Part shown: positions 1 to 5,810 of the stretch, one piece after another
Layout: each line of letters begins with the position of its first letter
Numbering within the stretch: position 1 is the first letter of the stretch
DNA from: JBDHTS01 sp044220535
Lineage (GTDB): Bacteria; Pseudomonadota; Alphaproteobacteria; Micavibrionales; Micavibrionaceae
Direction: 5' to 3'
Assembly: GCA_044220535.1 (NCBI GenBank)
Contig: JBGAQU010000108.1
Location: forward strand, 1 to 6,137
Length of the DNA: 6,137 nt
The notes under the pieces: generated by a model
What the model was told of the DNA's origin: nothing
Databases searched by the model: none
Seen by the model: the letters and a program-made list of their open reading frames with translations, nothing else
Position numbers and translations under genes: made by a program

Positions 1-102
1 CAGGCCCTCACAGGATTCAGCCAGGATTTTATCCAGCCGGCCATTTTGTACCGCCAATACATCATGAAGGCTTTCGCCGCCGGATTCATCGTCTTCTTCC
101 AT
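1..102 (-). CDS. N-terminal fragment of an unidentified protein (runs off the left edge)
   Basis: An ATG at 102-100 on the minus strand opens a frame that stays open for all 34 codons to the window edge. The visible peptide begins with a very acidic stretch (MEEDDESGGES) and continues into what looks like an amphipathic helix (LHDVLAVQNGRLDKILAES). It starts 5 bp after the stop of the propeller-like gene. An AAGGGG about 11 nt upstream of the ATG, inside the end of that gene, could serve as a somewhat distant ribosome-binding site. The tight spacing suggests co-transcription. I do not recognise the family, and 34 residues are too few to assign a function. It is called only because of the open frame, the spacing and the protein-like composition. 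Confidence 0.5.
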   Translation of the reverse strand, partial: MEEDDESGGESLHDVLAVQNGRLDKILAESCEGL

Positions 103-107
103 GGAAA

Positions 108-1418
108 TCAGCGCCCCTTGCACGGATCGGCATACGGATCCGGCGCGGTCGCCACCAGAACCCAGCCGCGATAACGGGGTGCCTGGGACGTCACCGCTTC
201 CGGCGCATCGATAGAGGCGGTGACGATGCGCTCGCCTGTCCAGCCGGAGACCAGATCATAAGCCCGCGCTGTTTTTCCGCGAATATAGGCTTCATCGCGA
301 AGCAACGCCCCTTCAGGTGAAACTGAAAGCAACCGCACATGGTCGTCGTCCTTGCCACCCGCCATGCGCCGCGCATTCACCATCAACGTCATCCGCCCGT
401 CCTGCCCGTCCATCAACCCTGCCGCTACAAACGCCGAACCGTCGCGACGGTAAAAACGCTGCCATTGCGGATTGCCCGCCTTGTCGATCATCATCAGCCA
501 GGCAGCCCCCGGCGTGCCGTCCGCCGGGCGTGAATCGCCAAACATCGCAAACCCGCCATCCACTTTCATCACTTTCCGCAGCAACGCGAACCCGCCGCGC
601 GCATAGGTGCGCTGCCAGACGATCGTCCCGTCGGATGTCAGCTTCATCCCCCAGCCTGCGCCGCGCCCGTCATCGGTGCGGATGCGCCCGGCTGCCATAA
701 ACCCGTCGCCGTCGGGCACAATATCCATCAGCATATTGCCCGCGCCCGGCTGATAAGTCCGCCGCCACGCCACGCGGCCGCCTTCATTGATACGCACGAC
801 TTCACTGAATTCGTCTCGCGGGCTGCGCGTGCTGACGGCATGCAATGCAATAATAAATCCTTTACCATCCGCCATGCGCGCGATCGACGTCGCCTCAACC
901 GCATAACCGGCCCGTTCAAACACCTGTTCGCTTTTGAACGCGCCCGCCTTCGTATAAAACGCCAGCCGCGCCTGTTTCGGGCGGGCATCCGCGCGGCGCA
1001 GATCGGACAGCACCGCAACCCCACCCTTCGCCTCCAGCATCTTTACAGGCAGCTCATTACCGCGCAGCCGCGCGGTTTTTTCCATCACCGTCCGCCCGCG
1101 GCGGTTCAGCTGCACGAACAGCAATTCCATCGGCTTCCCGGTTTTCAAATCCAGCGTACGCCCGACGCTCAAAATCGTCTTGTCCTCCTGCGGCAGGCTG
1201 GAAAAAAACTGCACCGCCCGCTCGGCCCGCGGATAGGTCGCATCCCAAACCGAAGGCGTGCTGAAGCGCGGGCTGGAAAGCCCGCTGATCACCTCGCGGT
1301 TATAGGCGCAAGGGTCCTGCATAAATTTGGTTTCGGCAGAAATTGGCAAAGCATATGACAACCCTGCCAGAGCCAGGGCGGATAAAAAGACAGCGGTGCT
1401 TCGCCGGAACATAACCAT
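108..1418 (-). CDS. Secreted repeat protein, probable beta-propeller, function unknown
   Basis: This 436-residue protein starts with a Sec-type signal peptide: basic MVMFRRS, a hydrophobic core at about residues 8-25, and likely cleavage after A28 (PISA|ET), with A23 as an alternative. The mature part carries about six repeats of roughly 50 residues. Each has the pattern of a small turn (G/D-rich), then a strand ending in W-x-R-x-Y or a relic of it. The clearest are WRRTY (218-222), WQRTY (268-272) and WQRFY (319-323); weaker ones end near residues 118, 168 and 378. G-F-x-x-x-G strands lie between them (GFMAAG 239-244, GFAMFG 289-294). This layout is typical of beta-propeller or PQQ/Kelch-like folds, but no enzyme or ligand motif is visible. 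Two DPC tripeptides (35-37 and 431-433) bracket the mature protein. M3 (1412) is an alternative start; neither start has a strong Shine-Dalgarno. Expected location is periplasmic or extracellular. The gene is divergent from the glycosyltransferase. Confidence 0.85.
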   Translation of the reverse strand: MVMFRRSTAVFLSALALAGLSYALPISAETKFMQDPCAYNREVISGLSSPRFSTPSVWDATYPRAERAVQFFSSLPQEDKTILSVGRTLDLKTGKPMELLFVQLNRRGRTVMEKTARLRGNELPVKMLEAKGGVAVLSDLRRADARPKQARLAFYTKAGAFKSEQVFERAGYAVEATSIARMADGKGFIIALHAVSTRSPRDEFSEVVRINEGGRVAWRRTYQPGAGNMLMDIVPDGDGFMAAGRIRTDDGRGAGWGMKLTSDGTIVWQRTYARGGFALLRKVMKVDGGFAMFGDSRPADGTPGAAWLMMIDKAGNPQWQRFYRRDGSAFVAAGLMDGQDGRMTLMVNARRMAGGKDDDHVRLLSVSPEGALLRDEAYIRGKTARAYDLVSGWTGERIVTASIDAPEAVTSQAPRYRGWVLVATAPDPYADPCKGR

Positions 1419-1474
1419 ATCTGGAGTCTAGATTTGAAAACGCTTATTGTCCATGGATGGCTTTGGATAACCCT

Positions 1475-2524
1475 ATGAAAATCCTGATCGTTACAGATGC
1501 CTGGTACCCGCAGGTGAATGGCGTGGTGCGCACCTATGAGCATCTGACCGAGGAGCTGACGCGCATGGGCCATACGGTGCGTGTGATCGGCCCGCATGAA
1601 TTCCCCATCCGCTTCAAAATGCCCGGCTACGCCGAAATCGAACTCGCGCTTCTTGCCGGACGGCAAATGGCCCGCATGATCGACGCCTTCAGCCCGGATA
1701 CAATTCATATCGGCACCGAAGGCCCACTTGGCGCCGCCGCACGCGTTTATTGTCTGAAAAGAAAACTCCCCTTCACCACCTGTTACCACACGCATTTCCC
1801 CGATTACGCGGGCAAACGCGCGGCGAAACTGCACGACTGGCTCGAACATCCCGTTCGTACGTTTTTTATCAATCGCTTGCGCTGCTTTCATCAACCGTCT
1901 TCTGCGCTGATGGTGGCAACACCAAGCCTTGAAAAAACACTGAAAGACTGGGGCTTCACTGCCCCCATGTACCAATGGGCGCGCGGCGCGCGTATCGAAA
2001 TTTTCACACCTGAAAAGAAAGATCTTTTTGCTGCAATGAAACGCCCCGTTGCGATTTACGTGGGCCGCGTCGCCATCGAAAAAAACATCGAAGCCTTCCT
2101 GTCCATGGACTGGTCCGGATCGAAAGTCGTCACCGGCGACGGCCCTGACCGCGCCATGCTCGAAGCAAAATATCCCAACGCTTTGTTTACAGGAAAAAAA
2201 ACCGGCGCCGACCTGGCCGCCTGTTACCAATCCGCCGATGTCTTCGTCTTCCCCTCCAAAACCGACACATTCGGCATGGTCCTGATCGAAGCCCTCGCCT
2301 GCGGCCTGCCGGTCGCGGCGTATCCAGTGACGGGTCCAAAGGATATTATTACCAAACCGATGCTAGGGACATTGAATGAGGATTTGGCGAAGGCGGGTTT
2401 GAAAGCACTACAATCAACCGGCACCAATATGGATCGGCACAGGCATATCCTTACCCGCTATACCTGGCCTGCCATAGCGTCAAAATTTATCGAAATAATA
2501 AATGTCTCGAGAGCAAGATTTTGA
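1475..2524 (+). CDS. GT4-family (GT-B fold) glycosyltransferase, alpha-mannosyltransferase/SqdX-like
   Basis: This 349-residue enzyme should transfer a sugar from a nucleotide-sugar donor to a lipid or glycan acceptor at the cytoplasmic face of the membrane. The N-terminal domain (about 1-165) opens with MKILIVTDAWYPQVNGVVRT, the signature start of the MgtA/PimB/SqdX-type group, followed by HIGTEGPLG (79-86) and CYHTHFPDY (103-111). The C-terminal donor domain contains WARGARIEIFTP (168-179), YVGRVAIEKN (195-204), GDGP (221-224) and FPSKTDTFGMVLIEALACG. In the last, D264-x7-E272 takes the place of the classical E-x7-E retaining motif. I placed the start at 1475 rather than the in-frame ATG at 1457: family members begin at MKILIV, and a GGA lies 7 nt upstream, while 1457 has no Shine-Dalgarno. 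Donor and acceptor cannot be told from sequence; GDP-mannose or UDP-sugars and phospholipid or diacylglycerol are the usual family choices. The length is slightly short but complete. Confidence 0.92.
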   Translation: MKILIVTDAWYPQVNGVVRTYEHLTEELTRMGHTVRVIGPHEFPIRFKMPGYAEIELALLAGRQMARMIDAFSPDTIHIGTEGPLGAAARVYCLKRKLPFTTCYHTHFPDYAGKRAAKLHDWLEHPVRTFFINRLRCFHQPSSALMVATPSLEKTLKDWGFTAPMYQWARGARIEIFTPEKKDLFAAMKRPVAIYVGRVAIEKNIEAFLSMDWSGSKVVTGDGPDRAMLEAKYPNALFTGKKTGADLAACYQSADVFVFPSKTDTFGMVLIEALACGLPVAAYPVTGPKDIITKPMLGTLNEDLAKAGLKALQSTGTNMDRHRHILTRYTWPAIASKFIEIINVSRARF

Positions 2525-2537
2525 TGGGCAAAGCCCT
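2525..2537. terminator. Possible short hairpin between convergent genes
   Basis: GGGC-AAA-GCCC (2526-2536) directly follows the glycosyltransferase stop and is followed by TTTA. Read from the other strand it directly follows the stop of the 83-codon ORF. The stem is only 4 bp and the T-tract very short, so termination in either direction is an inference from position and dyad symmetry. Confidence 0.3.
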
Positions 2538-2789
2538 TTAAGGCACAACTATCCCTATCCGCGTCCTGAACTCAGCCGGCGAAAGACCGCGTGACTCCCG
2601 AATATCTTCTTTCGGGCCGGTCCAGACTTCCTCTTTTTCATGATCCATCATCAGGTTTGGCCGGGCTGCAGGCCATATATACGAATAGAAAACAGGGCGC
2701 GGACCATTTTCATACGGCACGACAGCTTCATAGCACCCTTGCCGAAGCGCCGCCTGTAACGAAAACATTAATGTCACCGTCTCTGCCAT
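2538..2789 (-). CDS. Small hypothetical protein downstream of glk (83 aa)
   Basis: This 83-codon frame on the minus strand starts 30 bp after the glk stop and ends 13 bp from the convergent glycosyltransferase stop. The peptide has no signal peptide or obvious membrane segment. It has a mixed N-terminal half (ALRQGCYEAVVPYENGPRP), an aromatic segment (VFYSYIWPAARPN) and a charged C-terminal half (MMDHEKEEVWTGPKEDIRES). The composition looks protein-like and more plausible than the 97-codon frame on the opposite strand. No clear Shine-Dalgarno precedes the ATG. A TATACT hexamer 6 nt upstream (2796-2801) would allow a nearly leaderless transcript but lacks a good -35 box. I do not recognise the family. 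It shares the reading frame of glk, so it could also be a relic of a longer C-terminus or simply non-coding. Confidence 0.45.
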   Translation of the reverse strand: MAETVTLMFSLQAALRQGCYEAVVPYENGPRPVFYSYIWPAARPNLMMDHEKEEVWTGPKEDIRESRGLSPAEFRTRIGIVVP

Positions 2790-2819
2790 ACCGCCAGTAT
2801 AGCACAGCGGCCATATTTC

Positions 2820-3788
2820 TCAGTAATAAATATCCCGCATCACATCGGCATACAGCCCGGCAAAGGCCGGAAACTCATGGCTGATGACATAGGTGGGCAA
2901 GGGAGCCAGGTAATCCTCGAACCGCCCCTTGGCCAGGAATTCCTGGCGGAAACGGGACCGGTCGAAATAATCGCCCAGTTGGTTGACTATCCCGCCCGCA
3001 ATATACACGCCGCCCTGCGCGCCCAGCGTCAGCGCCAGGTTACCCGCTACGCAGCCCAGGAAGGCGATCATTTTATCCAGCGTCTCCACGCAGGCATCGC
3101 ACTTGCCGCTCAGCGCATCCTTGCTGATCTCCTCCGGCGTGCGGTCGGGCAGGTCGTCGCGCCCGTCCAGGATGCGCAAAGCATTATAAATATTCACCAG
3201 CCCCTTGCCCGAACATACCCGCTCCGCCGAGACATGGCGGTATTTATACCGCAGCGTACGGAACAGGTCGAACTCCCGCTGTGTCCGCGCGGGCATGGTG
3301 ACGTGTCCGCCTTCGCCTGGAATCGCCTGGTAATACCGCCCGTCCCATAACAGGCTCGCAACGCCCAGACCAGTGCCGGGGCCAATCACGCCGATCGGCG
3401 CCTGGCTAACCGGGCGGCCTTCGCCGATCTGCCGGAAATCCTTCTTGGTCAGATACGGCACGGCCATGGCAATGGCCTTGAAGTCGTTCATCAAGTTAAA
3501 ACGCGTAAAACCCAGCCTGTCCCGCGTTTTGCTGATGGAAAACGACCAGACATGGTTGGTCATCTCAAACCGGTCGCTCGTCACCGGCCCGGCAATGGCG
3601 ACGGACGCGCGCTCGGGTTTCGCGGTGCCGGACACCCGGCCCAGGTAATCCTCAAACGCTTCGGCAATACCGGGATAGTCCGCGCATTTCAGGACCATTT
3701 CCTTGGAAACCCCGTCCGGCCCAGCCAGCGCGAACCGCGCATTGGTGCCGCCGATATCGGCAATCAGCCCCGTACCCTCTATAACCAT
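2820..3788 (-). CDS. glk: Glucokinase (E. coli Glk type)
   Basis: Cytoplasmic enzyme that phosphorylates glucose with ATP to glucose-6-phosphate. The 322-residue product matches the usual length of the family (E. coli Glk is 321). Visible signatures are the phosphate-binding ADIGGTNARFAL (10-21), MTNHVWSFSI (76-85), MNDFKA (100-105) with the expected catalytic base D102, GPGTGLGVASLL (136-147), the sugar-binding PGEGGHV (157-163), SAERVCSGKGLVNIY (187-201), and adenosine-side GGVYIAGGIV (259-268). All are intact, so an active enzyme is expected. This is the non-ROK glucokinase family common in proteobacteria and cyanobacteria. The start at 3788 is chosen over the ATG at 3827 because TTAAGGG lies 7 nt upstream and the family begins just before the DIGGTN motif; the extra 13 residues from 3827 look like leader. 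It lies in the same neighbourhood as a beta-phosphoglucomutase-like gene, on the opposite strand. Confidence 0.97.
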   Translation of the reverse strand: MVIEGTGLIADIGGTNARFALAGPDGVSKEMVLKCADYPGIAEAFEDYLGRVSGTAKPERASVAIAGPVTSDRFEMTNHVWSFSISKTRDRLGFTRFNLMNDFKAIAMAVPYLTKKDFRQIGEGRPVSQAPIGVIGPGTGLGVASLLWDGRYYQAIPGEGGHVTMPARTQREFDLFRTLRYKYRHVSAERVCSGKGLVNIYNALRILDGRDDLPDRTPEEISKDALSGKCDACVETLDKMIAFLGCVAGNLALTLGAQGGVYIAGGIVNQLGDYFDRSRFRQEFLAKGRFEDYLAPLPTYVISHEFPAFAGLYADVMRDIYY

Positions 3789-3795
3789 ATTCAAG

Positions 3796-3802
3796 CCCTT
3801 AA
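3796..3802 (-). promoter_or_regulatory. Ribosome-binding site of glk (decides the start)
   Basis: On the minus strand TTAAGGG lies 7 nt before the ATG at 3788 and fixes the glk start. It sits in the loop of a perfect 6-bp inverted repeat, ATTCAA (3789-3794) and TTGAAT (3803-3808), so the site could be presented in a small, weak mRNA hairpin directly next to the start codon. Confidence 0.7.
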
Positions 3803-3870
3803 TTGAATGGATTGAGCCATATAGCATAGTTTTCAGGGATAGAAAAATTTTTCGGCATGGCTTGGGTGGC

Positions 3871-3900
3871 TTGACGGAGCGTTAAATCATGATAAATACT
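3871..3900 (+). promoter_or_regulatory. Probable sigma70-type promoter of the 185-aa secreted orphan
   Basis: TTGACG (3871-3876, 5 of 6 consensus) is separated by 18 bp from AATACT (3895-3900, 4 of 6). Transcription would begin near 3907, giving a leader of about 24 nt that ends in a strong Shine-Dalgarno before the ATG at 3931. The position also argues against translation from the in-frame ATG at 3889, which lies inside the promoter. Confidence 0.5.
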
Positions 3901-3916
3901 GCCGAAAACTCATATT

Positions 3917-3924
3917 GGAAGGGG
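3917..3924 (+). promoter_or_regulatory. Ribosome-binding site that decides the start at 3931
   Basis: GGAAGGGG ends 6 nt before the ATG at 3931. No comparable site precedes the earlier in-frame ATG at 3889, and a signal peptide begins exactly at the 3931 methionine. Confidence 0.75.
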
Positions 3925-3930
3925 AATATC

Positions 3931-4488
3931 ATGACCGGGATTTCAAAACTTGCTTTAAGTCTGGCTTTTCTCAACGCAGTCTATGCAACCGGCGTTGCCG
4001 CGGAACAGCCCCAACCGGAACCGCGATATGTAGATCCCCCCCAAATAACAAACGACTTCAGCCCCAGTGTTCCAGTCACTTTTTGTTTTAACGATGGCCA
4101 GCATATCGATGGCAGCGTTACGCTTATGACTGAAACAGCGACGATTGACAGAAAACTTATCGCCACCACGGAAAACCATCTGCCATGGGACGATCAGCCT
4201 TACAAAACTCAAATCGAACTGTCTAAACAATTGTTCGCTCAAATCAATAAGGTTTTTCAGGGAGATGCCTATAGAGAGAATGGCCTGAATATTGTCAGGA
4301 TAAACCGACCCTTGGTTGAACCTCAAGACACAGATCAGCTCTATCAATTGGCTGATCAACTGAACGTGGATGTCCGGCCTATCGTCCGGCGGAACGCAGT
4401 GGAACAGGAATGGGACGTCTATTCGTCTTTCGTTATTCCTTTCGGCAGTAAAGACTCTGGGTCCGCATGCACTACCCCGTCTCCCTAA
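3931..4488 (+). CDS. Small secreted protein of unknown function (185 aa)
   Basis: The product begins with a classical Sec signal peptide (MTGISKLALSLAFLNAVYAT), with likely cleavage after A24 in GVAA|EQ. The mature protein of about 161 residues starts with a proline-rich linker (QPQPEPRYVDPP), then has an apparently mixed alpha/beta body. It includes VPVTFCFNDGQHIDGSVTLM (48-67), a helical segment around ELSKQLFAQINKVFQ (96-110) and a short Ser/Thr/Pro tail. It has two cysteines, C52 and C180, which could form one disulfide in the periplasm. There is no lipobox and no second membrane segment. The gene is visibly more AT-rich than glk or the pgmB-like gene, suggesting a different history or weaker codon selection. 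It has its own promoter and could be transcribed with the pgmB-like gene 89 bp downstream. I do not recognise the family. Confidence 0.82.
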   Translation: MTGISKLALSLAFLNAVYATGVAAEQPQPEPRYVDPPQITNDFSPSVPVTFCFNDGQHIDGSVTLMTETATIDRKLIATTENHLPWDDQPYKTQIELSKQLFAQINKVFQGDAYRENGLNIVRINRPLVEPQDTDQLYQLADQLNVDVRPIVRRNAVEQEWDVYSSFVIPFGSKDSGSACTTPSP

Positions 4489-4566
4489 GATAAAATCCAG
4501 GCAAGCAGGCCGGAAAATCTGGACATTCCAGCCAGAATTGTGCAAACAAACGGCAGTTTTATCTAC

Positions 4567-4570
4567 GGAG
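4567..4570 (+). promoter_or_regulatory. Ribosome-binding site of the pgmB-like gene
   Basis: GGAG lies 7 nt before the ATG at 4578 and supports that start. No convincing separate promoter is visible in the 89 bp after the upstream stop codon, so read-through from the upstream gene is possible. Confidence 0.6.
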
Positions 4571-4577
4571 AACACCC

Positions 4578-5324
4578 ATGACCGGCCAAGCCATCGACTT
4601 CAACCAATACGACGCCTGGCTGTTCGATATGGATGGCGTGGTCACCGACACGGCGGGCGTCCACGCCACCGCCTGGAAGACCATGTTCGACGAATTTTTA
4701 AGCGCGCAGGCGAAGGATTCCGGCCTGCCCTTTAACCCGTTTACCCTTGACGGTGATTACCACACCTATGTCGATGGCAAGCCGCGCTATGACGGCGTCG
4801 ACGCCTTTCTACGCTCCCGCGGCATCGAACTGCCCTGGGGGTCTGCCGATGACCAGCCGGAAGCCCTGACCGTCTGCGGCCTCGGCAACCGCAAAAACGT
4901 GTTGTTCAACCAAGTTCTGGAACGCAATGGCGCCGTGCTGTTTCCCAGCACGAAAACACTGATTGATACGCTGAAAGCCCGCGGCAAGCGTGTCGCCATC
5001 GTCACCTCCAGCAAAAACTGCGACACTGTATTGCGCTCGGTCAACATGGACCGCGTGTTCGAGGCGCAGGTGGACGGCGTCATTGCCGCCGACCGCAAAA
5101 TCCCCGGCAAGCCCAACCCTGACACCTATCTGGAAGCCGCCAAGCTTCTAGGCATTCCCGCTAACAAATCCGTCGTCATTGAAGACGCCGTCTCCGGCGT
5201 CCAGGCCGGCCGCGCAGGCAATTTCGGCCTCGTCATCGGCATCGACCGCCATGGCCATGGCGGGTTGAAGGAGAACGGGGCGGATGTTGTGGTGAAGGAT
5301 CTGAGTCAAATAAGCTTGCACTAA
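4578..5324 (+). CDS. pgmB: HAD-superfamily hydrolase, beta-phosphoglucomutase-like
   Basis: This 248-residue cytoplasmic protein has a complete HAD subfamily IA catalytic set. Motif I is FDMDGVVTDTA with nucleophile D17 and acid/base D19. Motif II is VTSS (142-145), motif III is K178 in GKPNPDTY, and motif IV is VVIEDAVSG with E202 and D203. The H29-x3-W33-K34 segment right after motif I matches the beta-phosphoglucomutase pattern. The cap has YVDGKPRYDGVDAFLRSRGI (64-83), a hallmark of the beta-PGM group found beside or fused to GH65 phosphorylases and trehalose enzymes. The predicted reaction is beta-glucose-1-phosphate to glucose-6-phosphate via the 1,6-bisphosphate. Family membership is clear; mutase rather than phosphatase activity is inferred from D19, the cap and the H-x3-WK pattern. 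The glucokinase upstream on the opposite strand yields the same product. A decayed copy of this gene's 3' end lies 0.5 kb downstream. The symbol is by family similarity only. Confidence 0.9.
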   Translation: MTGQAIDFNQYDAWLFDMDGVVTDTAGVHATAWKTMFDEFLSAQAKDSGLPFNPFTLDGDYHTYVDGKPRYDGVDAFLRSRGIELPWGSADDQPEALTVCGLGNRKNVLFNQVLERNGAVLFPSTKTLIDTLKARGKRVAIVTSSKNCDTVLRSVNMDRVFEAQVDGVIAADRKIPGKPNPDTYLEAAKLLGIPANKSVVIEDAVSGVQAGRAGNFGLVIGIDRHGHGGLKENGADVVVKDLSQISLH

Positions 5325-5354
5325 TAAGAAAAGTTAATTTTTATGTTAAAAAAC

Positions 5355-5384
5355 TTGACTAAATTATTTTCATAGTGCTATGGT
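5355..5384 (+). promoter_or_regulatory. Probable sigma70-type promoter of the 127-aa orphan
   Basis: TTGACT (5355-5360, 5 of 6 consensus) is followed after 18 bp by TATGGT (5379-5384, 4 of 6), in a very AT-rich setting (5325-5375) that could act as an UP element. The predicted start near 5391 leaves a 20-nt leader ending in a strong Shine-Dalgarno. Confidence 0.6.
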
Positions 5385-5393
5385 TTGGCACTA
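5373..5393. promoter_or_regulatory. Operator-like dyad overlapping the -10 box
   Basis: TAGTGCTA (5373-5380) and TGGCACTA (5386-5393) form an inverted repeat with 8-bp arms, one mismatch and a 5-bp spacer; the outer 6 bp match perfectly. The arm centres are 13 bp apart, somewhat more than one helical turn. It covers the -10 hexamer and the predicted transcription start, the usual place for a dimeric helix-turn-helix repressor. No regulator gene is visible in the window; the binding protein is unknown. Confidence 0.4.
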
Positions 5394-5400
5394 GAAATAT

Positions 5401-5406
5401 AGGAGG
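5401..5406 (+). promoter_or_regulatory. Strong ribosome-binding site of the 127-aa orphan
   Basis: A full AGGAGG lies 4 nt before the ATG at 5411. It decides this start over the in-frame ATG at 5375, which lies inside the promoter spacer and has no ribosome-binding site. Confidence 0.8.
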
Positions 5407-5410
5407 AAAT

Positions 5411-5794
5411 ATGCTTTCACATACAGCTTTAATGGCAACACATTTCAAAGAAGCAGCCGAACAACTCATCATGTTTAACCCAACTTTACATGGGAAATTT
5501 TGGGCATCTGTCACTTCACAAGAACAGGATGAAGTTTTGGCAGCGTTAAATGAAACGTCCATGATTTTAGATCGGCTTGCCCCACATGCGCCATTATCAG
5601 ATGAGGCAAACCGCGCCATTCTGAAAAATGCAGATCATATGGCTGAAAAATCCGCCCGCGTTTTGTCGGATGAACAACTTCGGCAGTTATTGCCCACGCC
5701 ACTTTTACAGCCAGACCATATTAAAACTCTGGAAGAAAACCATGCGTCTGCACTTGCAGGAATTTGTGCGCGATTGGCTAAAAGCCCTGCCTGA
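5411..5794 (+). CDS. Small helical cytoplasmic protein of unknown function (127 aa)
   Basis: The 127-residue product has no signal peptide and no membrane segment. It appears almost entirely helical: residues 5-22 (TALMATHFKEAAEQLIMF), 37-56, 63-86 and 103-124 all read as amphipathic helices separated by proline- or glycine-containing turns (NPTLHG, APHAPLSDEA, LPTPLLQPDH). Two short matching phrases, LSDEANRAIL (62-71) and LSDEQLRQLL (86-95), hint at an internal helix repeat about 24 residues apart. There are no catalytic or metal-binding motifs; the only cysteine is C119. The gene is AT-rich compared with the pgmB-like gene before it. It has its own promoter, operator-like dyad and a consensus Shine-Dalgarno, so it is probably well expressed and independently regulated. 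I do not recognise the family. A helical adaptor or a small regulator would fit, but that is guesswork. Confidence 0.8.
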   Translation: MLSHTALMATHFKEAAEQLIMFNPTLHGKFWASVTSQEQDEVLAALNETSMILDRLAPHAPLSDEANRAILKNADHMAEKSARVLSDEQLRQLLPTPLLQPDHIKTLEENHASALAGICARLAKSPA

Positions 5795-5810
5795 TTTCAA
5801 ATAGAGCAGC

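Noticed and set aside
317..1358. Long plus-strand frames opposite the propeller gene
   Set aside because: Arg/Pro/His/Cys-rich translations typical of antisense frames in GC-rich DNA, while the minus-strand gene has a signal peptide and regular repeats.
1289..2230. 313-codon minus-strand frame opposite the glycosyltransferase
   Set aside because: The plus-strand frame carries a full set of GT4 motifs. The antisense frame has none and would also overlap the start of the divergent gene.
2591..2884. 97-codon plus-strand frame opposite the 83-codon ORF and the end of glk
   Set aside because: It overlaps the glk coding end, has no good ribosome-binding site, and has a biased Ser/His/Arg/Pro composition typical of an antisense shadow.
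3842..3853. Perfect palindrome GAAAAATTTTTC between glk and the divergent secreted orphan
   Set aside because: It is a simple A-tract/T-tract with no GC stem. It could bend DNA or occur by chance, and nothing ties it to a specific terminator or operator.
4519..4531. CTGGA-CAT-TCCAG hairpin between the secreted orphan and the pgmB-like gene
   Set aside because: The stem is only 5 bp, with no T-tract after it. Too weak to call a terminator.
4538..4566. Possible promoter before the pgmB-like gene (TTGTGC ... TATCTA)
   Set aside because: Only partial -35 agreement and 3 of 6 in the -10; not better than chance in this composition.
5325..5360. AT-rich inverted repeat AAGTT ... AACTT as a terminator of the pgmB-like gene
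   Set aside because: Only a 5-bp AT stem with a large loop; better explained as AT-rich promoter-upstream sequence.
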